This document shows, piece after piece, positions 8,787 through 16,996 of a stretch of 64,000 nt of DNA (its first letter is position 1; every line of letters starts with the position of its first letter). The notes under the pieces were generated by a model. That model saw nothing but the letters and a program-made list of their open reading frames with translations, ran no database searches and had not been told where the DNA came from. This DNA is from Simiduia sp. 21SJ11W-1 (GTDB lineage: Bacteria > Pseudomonadota > Gammaproteobacteria > Pseudomonadales > Cellvibrionaceae): positions 496,001-560,000 of the forward strand of contig NZ_CP090959.1 in NCBI RefSeq assembly GCF_024138675.1, in the 5' to 3' direction. The position numbers and the translations under genes were made by a program.

Positions 8787-9707
8787 ATGCCAATGCGCGA
8801 GTGTTTGGGCCGGCTGCTATTGGTAGCCGGTATGGCAGGCTGGTTAAGTGCAGCATCCGCAGCTGTAATAGTAGATGCCGATACTGCAAATGAAGTGGAT
8901 GACCTGTTTGCTGTGACGCGCGCGGCCATTGCCGAGGAGTGGCAGCTTACCGGTGTGACGGCCGCGCAGTGGTCTGCCAGCCATTGGAGCATTCCCAACT
9001 CCATGGAAGAGAGCCACCGCCTAAATCAGATGATTCTCGCGCACTTGCAAGTGGAAGTGCCCACCTTTCGCGGTGGGCCAAACCGCCTGTATGACTGGGG
9101 CGATCAAGCCCAGCATTCCGCAGCCGCCTACGAAATTATTCGCCAGGCCAAGGCTATGAAACCCGGCCAGAAGCTCAAGGTGTTGGCATTGGGTTCGCTC
9201 ACCAATGTGGCCTCGGCGCTGTTAATTGAGCCTGCGATTAGCAAAAAGTTGGCGGTTTACTGGTTGGGCTCGCAATACGATTTTGAAACGGGCAAGCATG
9301 GCATTGATGACTTCAACTGCATGATGGACATGCAAGCGCTATTTAAAGTGTTTAACGCAGATGTCGAGCTGCATGTCATGCCATTGAATGTGGCCAGTGC
9401 ACTGACCATGAATTACCGCGAAGTGGAGCAGGCTTTAAAGGGTAAGCACCCTTTGGCCGACTTTTTGTTGCAACGCTGGCAAAGCCATATAGACCCGCTT
9501 AAACGCGAGCGCGTGATTTGGGATTTGGCTCTGGTGTATGCCGTGCTTAATCCTTCGCTTGTGAGCGAACAAGTTGTCACAACGCCTGCTCTGTTGGGGC
9601 AGCGCAAGGTATGGTTTTACCGCACCATCGATGCGCGCGCCATGATTGATGATTTTATTCAAACGACCGATGAATATTGGCGCACTCAAGCCGTACCTCC
9701 TGTCTGA
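8787..9707 (+). CDS. Exported nucleoside hydrolase (IUNH family)
   Basis: 306 residues with an N-terminal signal peptide ending near SAASAA (about residue 26). The hallmark Asp cluster of inosine/uridine-preferring nucleoside hydrolases follows at once: VIVDADTANEVDDLFAV (D30, D32, D38, D39), with the downstream KVLALGSLTNVASAL block. The family hydrolyses the N-glycosidic bond of ribonucleosides. An exported form implies nucleoside scavenging in the periplasm or on the surface. Start at ATG 8787 directly after the sulfatase stop; an in-frame ATG at 8793 is equally possible. Confidence 0.85.
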   Translation: MPMRECLGRLLLVAGMAGWLSAASAAVIVDADTANEVDDLFAVTRAAIAEEWQLTGVTAAQWSASHWSIPNSMEESHRLNQMILAHLQVEVPTFRGGPNRLYDWGDQAQHSAAAYEIIRQAKAMKPGQKLKVLALGSLTNVASALLIEPAISKKLAVYWLGSQYDFETGKHGIDDFNCMMDMQALFKVFNADVELHVMPLNVASALTMNYREVEQALKGKHPLADFLLQRWQSHIDPLKRERVIWDLALVYAVLNPSLVSEQVVTTPALLGQRKVWFYRTIDARAMIDDFIQTTDEYWRTQAVPPV

Positions 9708-9743
9708 GTTTTTAAATACATAAGTATTAAGTGGATACCGCGC

Positions 9744-10511
9744 ATGCAATCCAGTGTGAAGATGTACCCTGCAAAACCCACGCACGTATACCTGTATGTT
9801 ACCTGTTTGGTAGACAGCTTTTCCGCTGATACAGGCCTTGATGCCATAGCGCTGCTTGAGCGTGAAGGTGTTGAGGTTGTGGTGGTGCCCGAGCAAACCT
9901 GTTGCGGCCAGCCGGCCTATAACTCCGGTTATCGCGATCAGGCACGTGCGGTGGCGGAGGCCCAGATGGCATTGTTCCCCGAGCCTTGGCCGATTGTGAT
10001 TTTGTCTGGCTCGTGCGGTGGCATGATGCGCAAGCACTATGAAGATCTCATGCCTGATAATCAAAACCTGGCCACGTTTACTGAGCGTGTATTTGAGTTC
10101 AGTGAGTTTATGGTGCATGTGCTGAACGTAAAATTACAGGATGTGGGCGCACCGACCCGAGTTACCTTACACACCAGTTGTGCCGGGCGCCGGGAAATGG
10201 GTATTCATGAATCCGGGCTGCAGCTTATAAAGCAATTGGCCAATGTAGAGCCTGTGGCCCACGAGCGGCAAACCGAGTGCTGCGGATTTGGCGGCACTTT
10301 TTCGGTAAAGCAGGCCGATATTTCCTCTGCCATGGCGCAAGATAAAGCCGCCAGCCTGAGCGCCACTAACGCCCCGGAATTTGTAAGCACCGATTGGGGT
10401 TGCATGCTCAATATCAACACCACACTGGAGTACCAGAAGTCTCCGTTGCGTGGTCGTCACCTGGCGAGCTTTCTTGCTGAGCGCACGCAGCCCGCCAAGG
10501 AGCCCAGCTAA
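9744..10511 (+). CDS. lutA: LutA, (Fe-S)-binding lactate utilisation protein
   Basis: 255 residues, cytoplasmic. Two CCG-type cysteine-rich domains: EQTCCGQPAYNSGY with LSGSCGGMMRKHY, and LHTSCAGRREMG with TECCGFGGTFSVK. This is the LutA/YkgE architecture. Together with LutB and LutC it forms the iron-sulfur complex for L-lactate oxidation to pyruvate (known for Bacillus LutABC and similar proteobacterial sets). The stop overlaps the lutB start by one base. Start could be ATG 9744 or ATG 9759. No lactate permease or LldD is seen nearby. Confidence 0.92.
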   Translation: MQSSVKMYPAKPTHVYLYVTCLVDSFSADTGLDAIALLEREGVEVVVVPEQTCCGQPAYNSGYRDQARAVAEAQMALFPEPWPIVILSGSCGGMMRKHYEDLMPDNQNLATFTERVFEFSEFMVHVLNVKLQDVGAPTRVTLHTSCAGRREMGIHESGLQLIKQLANVEPVAHERQTECCGFGGTFSVKQADISSAMAQDKAASLSATNAPEFVSTDWGCMLNINTTLEYQKSPLRGRHLASFLAERTQPAKEPS

Positions 10512-11923
10512 TGCATCAGGCACCAGAGCAGTTTAAACACAATGCCCGCCAGGCCCTTGGCAACTTACAATTGCGAAAGAACTTTCGCGGCGCCATGGAT
10601 TTTTTGCAGGCCAAGCGCAAAGGCGTGCTACCCGATGACGAGTTTGCAAGCCTCTCTGCCCGTGGCGAGGCCATCAAACAGCGCTGCTTGAGCCAGCTGC
10701 CCGAGCTGCTGGAACAGCTGGAAGCGCAATGCACGAAAAATGGCATTCAGGTACATTGGGCTGCCACTGTGGACGAGGCCAACGGCATCATAGCGCGTAT
10801 TGTGAGGGCGGTGGATGGCAAACTTGCGCTGAAGGGCAAGTCGATGGTTACCGAAGAAATGGGTTTAAACCATTACATGGCAAGCCACGGTGTAGATTGC
10901 CTTGAATCCGATATGGGCGAATTCATTGTGCAAATGGCCAACGAAGGGCCGTCGCACATTATTATGCCTGCCATTCATAAAAGTGCTGTAGAAATTGCGC
11001 AACTGTTTGAAGAAAAAATTGAAGGCGTGGCCTACACAGAAGATGTGGATACCCTCATTGCCATTGGGCGCAATCAATTGCGGGAAAAATTCAAACGCGC
11101 CGATGTAGGCATTTCAGGCGTGAACTTTGCGGTGGCTGAAACCGGTACCCTGTGCCTGGTGGAAAACGAGGGCAATGGGCGCATGTGCACCAGTGTGCCA
11201 CCGGTGCATATTGCCGTAACCGGCATTGAAAAGGTGGTGCAGTGGTTGCAGGATGTACCGCCGCTACTTTCACTGCTTACCCGCTCGGCCACCGGCCAGC
11301 CCATCACCACCTATTTCAATATGATCTCCGGCCCGCGCAAAGGCGATGAAAAAGACGGGCCAGAGCAGGTGCATCTGGTGCTGCTGGATAACGGCCGCTC
11401 GCAAGCTTACGCCGATGAAGAGCTGCGCAAAACCTTGCAGTGCATTCGTTGTGGCGCCTGCATGAATCACTGCCCTGTGTATACGCGCATTGGTGGCCAT
11501 GCCTATGGCACTACCTATCCAGGCCCCATTGGCAAAATTATCAGCCCGCACTTGTTGGGGTTGGAGGCCACGCAGGATTTGCCCACAGCATCATCACTGT
11601 GCGGTGCCTGCGAGGAAGTGTGCCCGGTGCGCATTCCAATTCCGAAACTATTGCAGCGCCTGCGCGCTGAAAGCCAGTCGCCACAAAGCCTCGCGATGCA
11701 AGGCGCCGGTGCCAGCTACAGCAGGCTTGAGGCCAGTATCTGGACATTGTGGTCTTGGGCGTGTGTGCACCCCCGGGTTTACCGCATCGGCAGTATGATG
11801 GCCGCACGCTTTAGGAAGTGTATAGGCTGGCTGCCGTCTGCCTGGAAAACCGGGCGCACTATGCCAATACCAGCTGCGCGCACTTTTCATGAGCGCTACC
11901 GCCAGCGGAGGCAACAACCATGA
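10511..11923 (+). CDS. lutB: LutB, iron-sulfur lactate utilisation protein
   Basis: 470 residues. N-terminal LUD domain (about 60-290) followed by a two-cluster ferredoxin module: CIRCGACMNHCPVYTRIGG near 315 and CGACEEVCPVRIPIPKLL near 365. Length and domain order fit LutB/YkgF. The C-terminus carries the helical LutB-specific extension. Overlaps lutA by one base and lutC by four, so the three genes are translationally coupled. Electron acceptor is not indicated. Confidence 0.93.
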   Translation: MHQAPEQFKHNARQALGNLQLRKNFRGAMDFLQAKRKGVLPDDEFASLSARGEAIKQRCLSQLPELLEQLEAQCTKNGIQVHWAATVDEANGIIARIVRAVDGKLALKGKSMVTEEMGLNHYMASHGVDCLESDMGEFIVQMANEGPSHIIMPAIHKSAVEIAQLFEEKIEGVAYTEDVDTLIAIGRNQLREKFKRADVGISGVNFAVAETGTLCLVENEGNGRMCTSVPPVHIAVTGIEKVVQWLQDVPPLLSLLTRSATGQPITTYFNMISGPRKGDEKDGPEQVHLVLLDNGRSQAYADEELRKTLQCIRCGACMNHCPVYTRIGGHAYGTTYPGPIGKIISPHLLGLEATQDLPTASSLCGACEEVCPVRIPIPKLLQRLRAESQSPQSLAMQGAGASYSRLEASIWTLWSWACVHPRVYRIGSMMAARFRKCIGWLPSAWKTGRTMPIPAARTFHERYRQRRQQP

Positions 11924-12573
11924 GCACCAAGCAAAATATTTTGGCGCGGCTGCGCGCATCTGGCCCTCAGGTTGCAAATGCCACCTTCGCCAGCAAACCC
12001 GAAGTGCCGGCAGTGGTTGAGGTAGATGCAAATGATGTTTCGCGCTTTATCGAGTGCCTGCAGGCTTGCCATGCCCAGGTAGCGGAAGTGTCGGCCGCTA
12101 TGCTTGCCACAAGGTTGGCGGCACGGGTGCGCGCCCATGGGCTTACGCGGTTGCTTGTAAGTGAGCAGCTGCAGCCGATTGCCGCAGAGTGCGGCGATGC
12201 GTGCGAGTTAATTAGCTGGCAATCGCTGGGCGATGCGCCGGTAGCCAAACTCTTTGATGAAGTACCGGCAGCTCTCACTGGCAGCTTTGGCGGCATTTGT
12301 GAAACAGGCTCCATTGTGTTGTGGCCAACCGCTGAGGAGCCGCGCACTGTATCACTGGTGCCGCCGGTGCACTTTGTGGTGGTGTATAAAAGCAGGCTTG
12401 TGAAAAATTTTACGGCGCTGCTTGCCAAAGATGAATTTTCAAAAGGCTTGCCAACCAACTTGGTGTTGGTGTCTGGCCCGTCCAAAACCGCCGACATTCA
12501 GCAAACCCTGGCCTACGGTGCACACGGCCCCCATAGCCTCGAAGTGTTTCTGGTAGACGACACCGCGCAATAG
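11920..12573 (+). CDS. lutC: LutC, LUD-domain lactate utilisation protein
   Basis: 217 residues. A single LUD domain: LTGSFGGICETGSIVLWPTAEEPRTVSLVPPVHFVVV is the conserved core and HGPHSLEVFLVDD is the C-terminal signature. Third gene of the operon, followed by a terminator about 95 bp downstream. In a wall-degrading organism lactate might come from the lactyl ether of MurNAc, but that gives D-lactate while LutABC is known for L-lactate, so the link is speculative. Confidence 0.92.
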   Translation: MSTKQNILARLRASGPQVANATFASKPEVPAVVEVDANDVSRFIECLQACHAQVAEVSAAMLATRLAARVRAHGLTRLLVSEQLQPIAAECGDACELISWQSLGDAPVAKLFDEVPAALTGSFGGICETGSIVLWPTAEEPRTVSLVPPVHFVVVYKSRLVKNFTALLAKDEFSKGLPTNLVLVSGPSKTADIQQTLAYGAHGPHSLEVFLVDDTAQ

Positions 12574-12666
12574 CAGCCTGAATATAAACTGCCAAGCGGG
12601 TGTGCAAACCGGCTGGGCGCTGCTTGGCTACAAACCTTGCCTGTGATAACCAAGGCTCTCTATAAC

Positions 12667-12698
12667 AAGGCGCTGCCCCAAAAGGCTGCGCCTTTTTT
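12667..12698 (+). terminator. Rho-independent terminator of lutABC
   Basis: Stem AAGGCGC/GCGCCTT extended by GCC/GGC across a T-T mismatch, loop CCAAAA, followed by six T. About 95 bp after the lutC stop. Confidence 0.8.
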
Positions 12699-12768
12699 GT
12701 GGCTGGTAAAGAGGTTAATAGAAGGCTAAAAGGTACCGCTGGGGTTAAGGGGTTTAATCTTAAGAGTG

Positions 12769-12781
12769 TAATAAATTATTC
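12769..12781. promoter_or_regulatory. Degenerate copy of the GAATA-N3-TATTC palindrome
   Basis: TAATA-AAT-TATTC differs from the perfect palindrome by one base. It sits 243 bp upstream of the second CRTAC1-like gene, outside the main wall-degradation block, and may be a chance match in AT-rich DNA. Confidence 0.3.
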
Positions 12782-13023
12782 CAGATGTTTGACTTGGCAG
12801 GAATAATAATGTTAACTTCGGTGCCACGCGACTAAGAATAAAGTTGGATAATAACTCGCCAGCCCCTAGCGGACGAGGGCAGTGCTCTTGGCGGATAGCC
12901 CCTGGCTCAATATCCCCACCCTGCAATACCAACACCGGTTGGCCCGTCGCGGCCCCTTTGCGGATGCCGGCGCCACCTAATCGCATGTGACTTAATCAGG
13001 TATCCGTTCGCCAGGACCCTCTC

Positions 13024-14724
13024 ATGATTTATAAAACATCCTCATCACTTTTGCTCATACTTGCTTTGGCTGCCTGTGGCGGCGGAGGAGGGTCTGGTTC
13101 TTCGCCCAGCCCAACGCCCACACCCACACCTACACCCACACCTACACCTACGCCGACGCCTACCCCCAGCCCGTCGCCCAGCCCTGCAGGCGACTGGAAA
13201 TTTACAAATATCACAGCACAGAGCGGGCTTAGCCATCAATGGGGTGTGCGCGACATCACCGTAACCGGCGATGCAACCGAAGCCGAGTTCTTCGGCGGCG
13301 GCGTTGCGGTGGGCGATTACAACGGCGATGGGCTACCGGATTTATTCATCGATTCAGGCGACTACAAACCGGCCAAGCTCTATAAAAATCTGGGTGGAAA
13401 TCAGTGGGAAAACGTAGCAGAAGAAGCCGGTGTGCAGCTTGTGTGGCATAGAGGCAGTGGCCCGGTATTCGTTGATGTAGATGGCGATGGCTGGCTGGAT
13501 CTATTTGTAGGCGGGCTTGAAGACGATGGCAACAAGCTCTTTTTAAACAATACCGATGGCACCTTTCGCGATGTTTCACAGACATCCGGTTTACGGGTGA
13601 ACGCCAAAAATACTATCTCTGCAGCTTTTGGCGACTACGACAAAGATGGCTTTATAGACGTAGCGCTCGCTCATTGGGGCAACCCCATCTCAGATGAAAC
13701 TGAAACAATTTTCAAAGGCTCGGGTACCGGGCAGTTTGTGGATGTCAGCCGTTCAACACGCGTAGCAGAGTTCGTGCTTACCCCTGGGGTTGATGGCATT
13801 GAAGGTGAGCGCGATTACAGTTTCAGCCCCACATTTGCAGACCTCAATAACGACGGCTGGCCAGACCTCACCATGGCGGCAGATTTTGGAACGTCAAAAT
13901 ATTTTTTGTCTGACGGCATGGGGCAATTTCTTGATAGTACAGACGATCAACTGACAGACCAATTTGGTATGGGATCTGCGCTGGGCGATTACGATAACGA
14001 CGGCGATCTGGACTGGTTTGTCACCAGCATTTACGAAGCAGGCGACTTCTCTATTTCGAGCATTGGTAATCGCTTGTATGAAAACGACGGCGGCCGTTTT
14101 ACAGATACCACTTTTTTTGCGCGGGTTGAAAATGGCGGTTGGGGTTGGGGCGCGTGCTTTGCCGACGTAAATAATGACGGGCTATTGGATATTTTTCACA
14201 CCAATGGTTGGCATGCGGTGGGCGATACAGAAGATGCCCGTGACTACCCGGAAGATGCCAACCGGCTGTTTATTTCCGAGGGTAATGGCCGTTTCGATGA
14301 GCAAGCGCAGGCTCTGGGTGTTGGTGACTTAGGCCAGGGCCGCGCGGTAGTGTGCTTTGACTCAGACGCCGACGGCGATATTGATTTGCTGGTGGTCAAC
14401 AATGATCTGGCTGCAAACGCCATGGTGCTCTACCGCAATGATGGAGCAGACGAGCTGGGTAATTACCTTCGCGTGAAGCTGCAGGGCAGTGGCGCCAACA
14501 CCCAGGCTGTGGGTGCACGCATATACGCAACCACGGGTACCGTTACCCAAATGCGGGAGGTCATTGTTGGCGGCAGTTACGCAAGCCAAGTGCCGGTTGA
14601 AGCACACTTTGGGCTTGCCGGGCATCAAGTGGTAGATACGCTAACCATAGTTTGGCCAAACGGCGCAGAGCAGGAAATAACCGATGTGCCTGTAAATCAG
14701 CTGCTTACAATTGTGCAGCCATAG
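13024..14724 (+). CDS. CRTAC1-like FG-GAP/UnbV repeat lipoprotein (copy 2)
   Basis: 566 residues. Lipobox LAAC (Cys 18), poly-Gly, then a long Pro-Thr linker encoded by a 6-bp-periodic repeat (about 13102-13185). The body has FG-GAP/VCBS Ca-binding repeats ([60 protein letters not shown]) and a C-terminal ASPIC/UnbV domain ending [14 protein letters not shown]. It is a clear paralogue of the 3612-5300 product but has many substitutions, in contrast with the near-identical haloperoxidase genes beside them. AGGA lies 8 nt before the ATG. The next gene starts 74 bp downstream in the same orientation. Confidence 0.9.
   Translation: MIYKTSSSLLLILALAACGGGGGSGSSPSPTPTPTPTPTPTPTPTPTPSPSPSPAGDWKFTNITAQSGLSHQWGVRDITVTGDATEAEFFGGGVAVGDYNGDGLPDLFIDSGDYKPAKLYKNLGGNQWENVAEEAGVQLVWHRGSGPVFVDVDGDGWLDLFVGGLEDDGNKLFLNNTDGTFRDVSQTSGLRVNAKNTISAAFGDYDKDGFIDVALAHWGNPISDETETIFKGSGTGQFVDVSRSTRVAEFVLTPGVDGIEGERDYSFSPTFADLNNDGWPDLTMAADFGTSKYFLSDGMGQFLDSTDDQLTDQFGMGSALGDYDNDGDLDWFVTSIYEAGDFSISSIGNRLYENDGGRFTDTTFFARVENGGWGWGACFADVNNDGLLDIFHTNGWHAVGDTEDARDYPEDANRLFISEGNGRFDEQAQALGVGDLGQGRAVVCFDSDADGDIDLLVVNNDLAANAMVLYRNDGADELGNYLRVKLQGSGANTQAVGARIYATTGTVTQMREVIVGGSYASQVPVEAHFGLAGHQVVDTLTIVWPNGAEQEITDVPVNQLLTIVQP
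13102..13185 (+). repeat. Pro-Thr codon repeat in lipoprotein linker
   Basis: Imperfect hexanucleotide array (units such as CCCACA, CCTACA, CCGACG) encoding alternating Pro-Thr. Because the unit is 6 bp, copy-number change would alter linker length without a frameshift. Similar shorter linkers occur in the lipoprotein genes at 3612, 5325, 14799 and 25741. Confidence 0.7.
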
Positions 14725-14798
14725 TATCTGGTGTTAGTGGCCGGCATTATTGGCGGGCATTGCGTTAACAATAAATTAGAAAAGTGCGGATCAACTCG

Positions 14799-16808
14799 AT
14801 GAATCTTTTAATCAGCCCTATTGCAAAATTCATGGTGCCTGCGGCCGCGGTGGCCATTCTTTCCGCCTGCGGTGGCGGCTCGTCAGGCGGCAGCACCCCG
14901 GCACCTTCGCCCACGCCAAGCCCCAGCCCAACGCCCGTGATAGATACCAAGTCGCCCTCTGTGGCGCGCCAGTGGAATGAGGTGTTACTGGAAGGCATTC
15001 GCAACGATTTTGCACGCCCAACGGTGCACGCGCGCAACCTGTTTCATATTTCATCGGCCATGTACGACGCCTGGGCAACGCTCAGCGATGCCAATGCAAG
15101 CACCTACCTGCTTGGCAACAGCTTTGGCGATTACAGCTGCGAATTTGAAAGCCACAGCATAGAAAAAAACCAGGCCAATCAAGAGTTGGCCATAGCGCAC
15201 GCCGCCTACCGCTTGATCGAGCACCGGTTTTTCCGCTCGCCCGGGCAAGAACATATTATGGAAACTGCCGATGGGCTAATGGCCGAGCTTGGCTACAACA
15301 AAGATCACACAGATACCGATTACACCACCAACGGCGCGGCGTCCCTCGGCAACTACATTGCGGACTGCTACATTTATTACGGCTTGCAAGATGGCGCCAA
15401 CGAGCAGTTCGACTACGCCAACCAGGGCTACGAATACCACAACGACATTATCGAGCCGCAGAAACCCGGCAACCCCAACGCCTTGGCCAACAACGATTAC
15501 AACAGTTGGCAGCCCATTGTGCTGGAAGAATACATTGATCAGGCGGGCAACTTGATCAGCGGCACGCCGCCGTTTCTTTCGCCCGAGTGGGGCCATGTGG
15601 CGCCCTTTTCGTTAGACCCGGTAACCGCCACCAGCTACTGGCGCGAGGGTTTTGAATACAAGGTGTATTTTGATCCGGGCATGCCGCCACTATTGGGTAC
15701 AGACAGCCGCGATTTTTATCAGTGGAATTTCTCGCTGGTGTCTAAGTGGTCTGCCCACCTGGATCCGGCCGACGGAGTGATGATCGATATCTCGCCAAAA
15801 TCCCTGGGCAACAATCCGGCGTTGCCTGCTGAAGACACGGTGGCGGCCTATGAAACCTTTTACCAAACCCTGGCCGGTGGCGATGCAAGCCAGGGCTATG
15901 AAGTAAACCCGGCAACCGGTGAACCCTACGCAGAACAACGGGTACCACGCGCCGACTATGCGCGCGTACTGGCGGAATTTTGGGCCGATGGCCCAGATTC
16001 GGAAACCCCGCCCGGCCATTGGTTTGTGCTGATGAACGATGTGTTCGACCACCCGGATTTTGAATTCCGCTGGCGCGGTGAAGGCGATCTGATGGGCCGC
16101 CTGGAGTGGGATGTAAAATCTTACTTCGCCTTAGGTGGTGCCATGCATGATGCCGCCATTGCCGCCTGGGGCATTAAAGGTTGGTACGATTATTTGCGCC
16201 CGGTGTCTGCCATTCGCTTGATGGCAGATTTAGGCCAAAGTTCTGATGCAATGCTGCCCAATTACCATGAAGACGGCATTCCCCTGGAGCCCGGTTTTAT
16301 CGCACTGGTGCAGGCCGGCGACCCATTGGCCGGTGCGGCTGATGAGCATGTGGGCAAAATAAAAGTAAAAGCCTGGCGCGGCCCCGATTACATCGCCGAT
16401 GTTGAAACCGATATCGCCGGTGTGGATTGGATTCTGGCGGAAAACTGGTGGCCCTACCAGCGGCCCACTTTTGTGAGCCCGCCCTTTGCCGGTTACATTT
16501 CTGGCCACTCCACCTATTCACGCGCGGCGGCAGAATTAATGACGCTGCTTACCGGCAGTGCCTATTTCCCCGGTGGCATGAGCGATTATGTGGCCAAGCA
16601 AAACGAATTTCTGGTGTTTGAGCAGGGCCCGAGTGTGGATGTTGTGCTGCAGTGGGCCACCTATCGCGACGCATCTGATCAATGCAGTTTGTCGCGCATT
16701 TGGGGCGGCATTCACCCGCCGGTAGATGATATTCCAGGCCGCAAAATTGGCGAGGCCATTGGCCCGCAAGCCTTTTCCAAGGCTGAAAGCTACTTTACTA
16801 CCCAGTAG
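14799..16808 (+). CDS. Vanadium-dependent haloperoxidase/PAP2-fold lipoprotein (copy 2)
   Basis: About 669 residues from ATG 14799 (an in-frame GTG at 14784 is less likely because the signal peptide starts at MNLLISPIAK). Signal and lipobox LSAC are unlike copy 1, but from the lipobox Cys codon onward the DNA is almost the same as copy 1. I count about ten amino-acid differences in roughly 640 residues, for example S/N, A/T, R/H, A/E, I/M and E/A. The KGWYDYLRP, SGH and SRIWGGIHPPVD vanadate/phosphate motifs are all intact, so both copies look functional. Paired with the preceding CRTAC1-like gene, as in copy 1. Confidence 0.88.
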   Translation: MNLLISPIAKFMVPAAAVAILSACGGGSSGGSTPAPSPTPSPSPTPVIDTKSPSVARQWNEVLLEGIRNDFARPTVHARNLFHISSAMYDAWATLSDANASTYLLGNSFGDYSCEFESHSIEKNQANQELAIAHAAYRLIEHRFFRSPGQEHIMETADGLMAELGYNKDHTDTDYTTNGAASLGNYIADCYIYYGLQDGANEQFDYANQGYEYHNDIIEPQKPGNPNALANNDYNSWQPIVLEEYIDQAGNLISGTPPFLSPEWGHVAPFSLDPVTATSYWREGFEYKVYFDPGMPPLLGTDSRDFYQWNFSLVSKWSAHLDPADGVMIDISPKSLGNNPALPAEDTVAAYETFYQTLAGGDASQGYEVNPATGEPYAEQRVPRADYARVLAEFWADGPDSETPPGHWFVLMNDVFDHPDFEFRWRGEGDLMGRLEWDVKSYFALGGAMHDAAIAAWGIKGWYDYLRPVSAIRLMADLGQSSDAMLPNYHEDGIPLEPGFIALVQAGDPLAGAADEHVGKIKVKAWRGPDYIADVETDIAGVDWILAENWWPYQRPTFVSPPFAGYISGHSTYSRAAAELMTLLTGSAYFPGGMSDYVAKQNEFLVFEQGPSVDVVLQWATYRDASDQCSLSRIWGGIHPPVDDIPGRKIGEAIGPQAFSKAESYFTTQ

Positions 16809-16909
16809 CTTTCTAGGTTTTTGGAAGCCGCGAATTATCTACTTATTAGAATTAATTGAACTTGTAGTAAGGCCCTGTGGGCGCTAGGTGCTTGTAGGTT
16901 CACTATGAA

Positions 16910-16939
16910 GCCTGAGCGCGGCCAAGGCCGCGCTCAGGC
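16910..16939. terminator. Long AA-loop hairpin between convergent genes
   Basis: Perfect 14-bp inverted repeat GCCTGAGCGCGGCC / GGCCGCGCTCAGGC separated by AA, located between the convergent haloperoxidase and TonB-receptor genes. No clear T-tract on either side, so it may act as a bidirectional transcription barrier or mRNA-end stabiliser rather than a classical terminator. A hairpin of the same design lies at 30773-30802. Confidence 0.55.
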
Positions 16940-16996
16940 CTCTTTGAGCTTCCCGCCGTACGTCAATCCAGAAAGCGGCCATGGAAATACCAGACC

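Larger units (their letters stand above)
12574..13023 (+). other. 450-bp intergenic region between lutC and CRTAC1 copy 2
   Basis: Holds the lutABC terminator (12667-12698), an AT-rich stretch with a one-mismatch copy of the locus palindrome (12769-12781) and an inverted repeat ATTATTCC / GGAATAAT (12775-12782 and 12800-12807), then about 190 bp of GC-rich sequence with no recognisable gene before the lipoprotein gene. No known riboswitch was recognised in it. Confidence 0.6.

Noticed and set aside
9435-10118. Minus-strand frame of 227 codons opposite nucleoside hydrolase and lutA
   Set aside because: It covers two firm genes on the other strand and resembles no protein family.
13102-13185. 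Pro-Thr repeat considered as a phase-variation tract or CRISPR-like array
   Set aside because: The unit is 6 bp, so copy changes keep the frame, and there are no spacers. It is a coding linker repeat.
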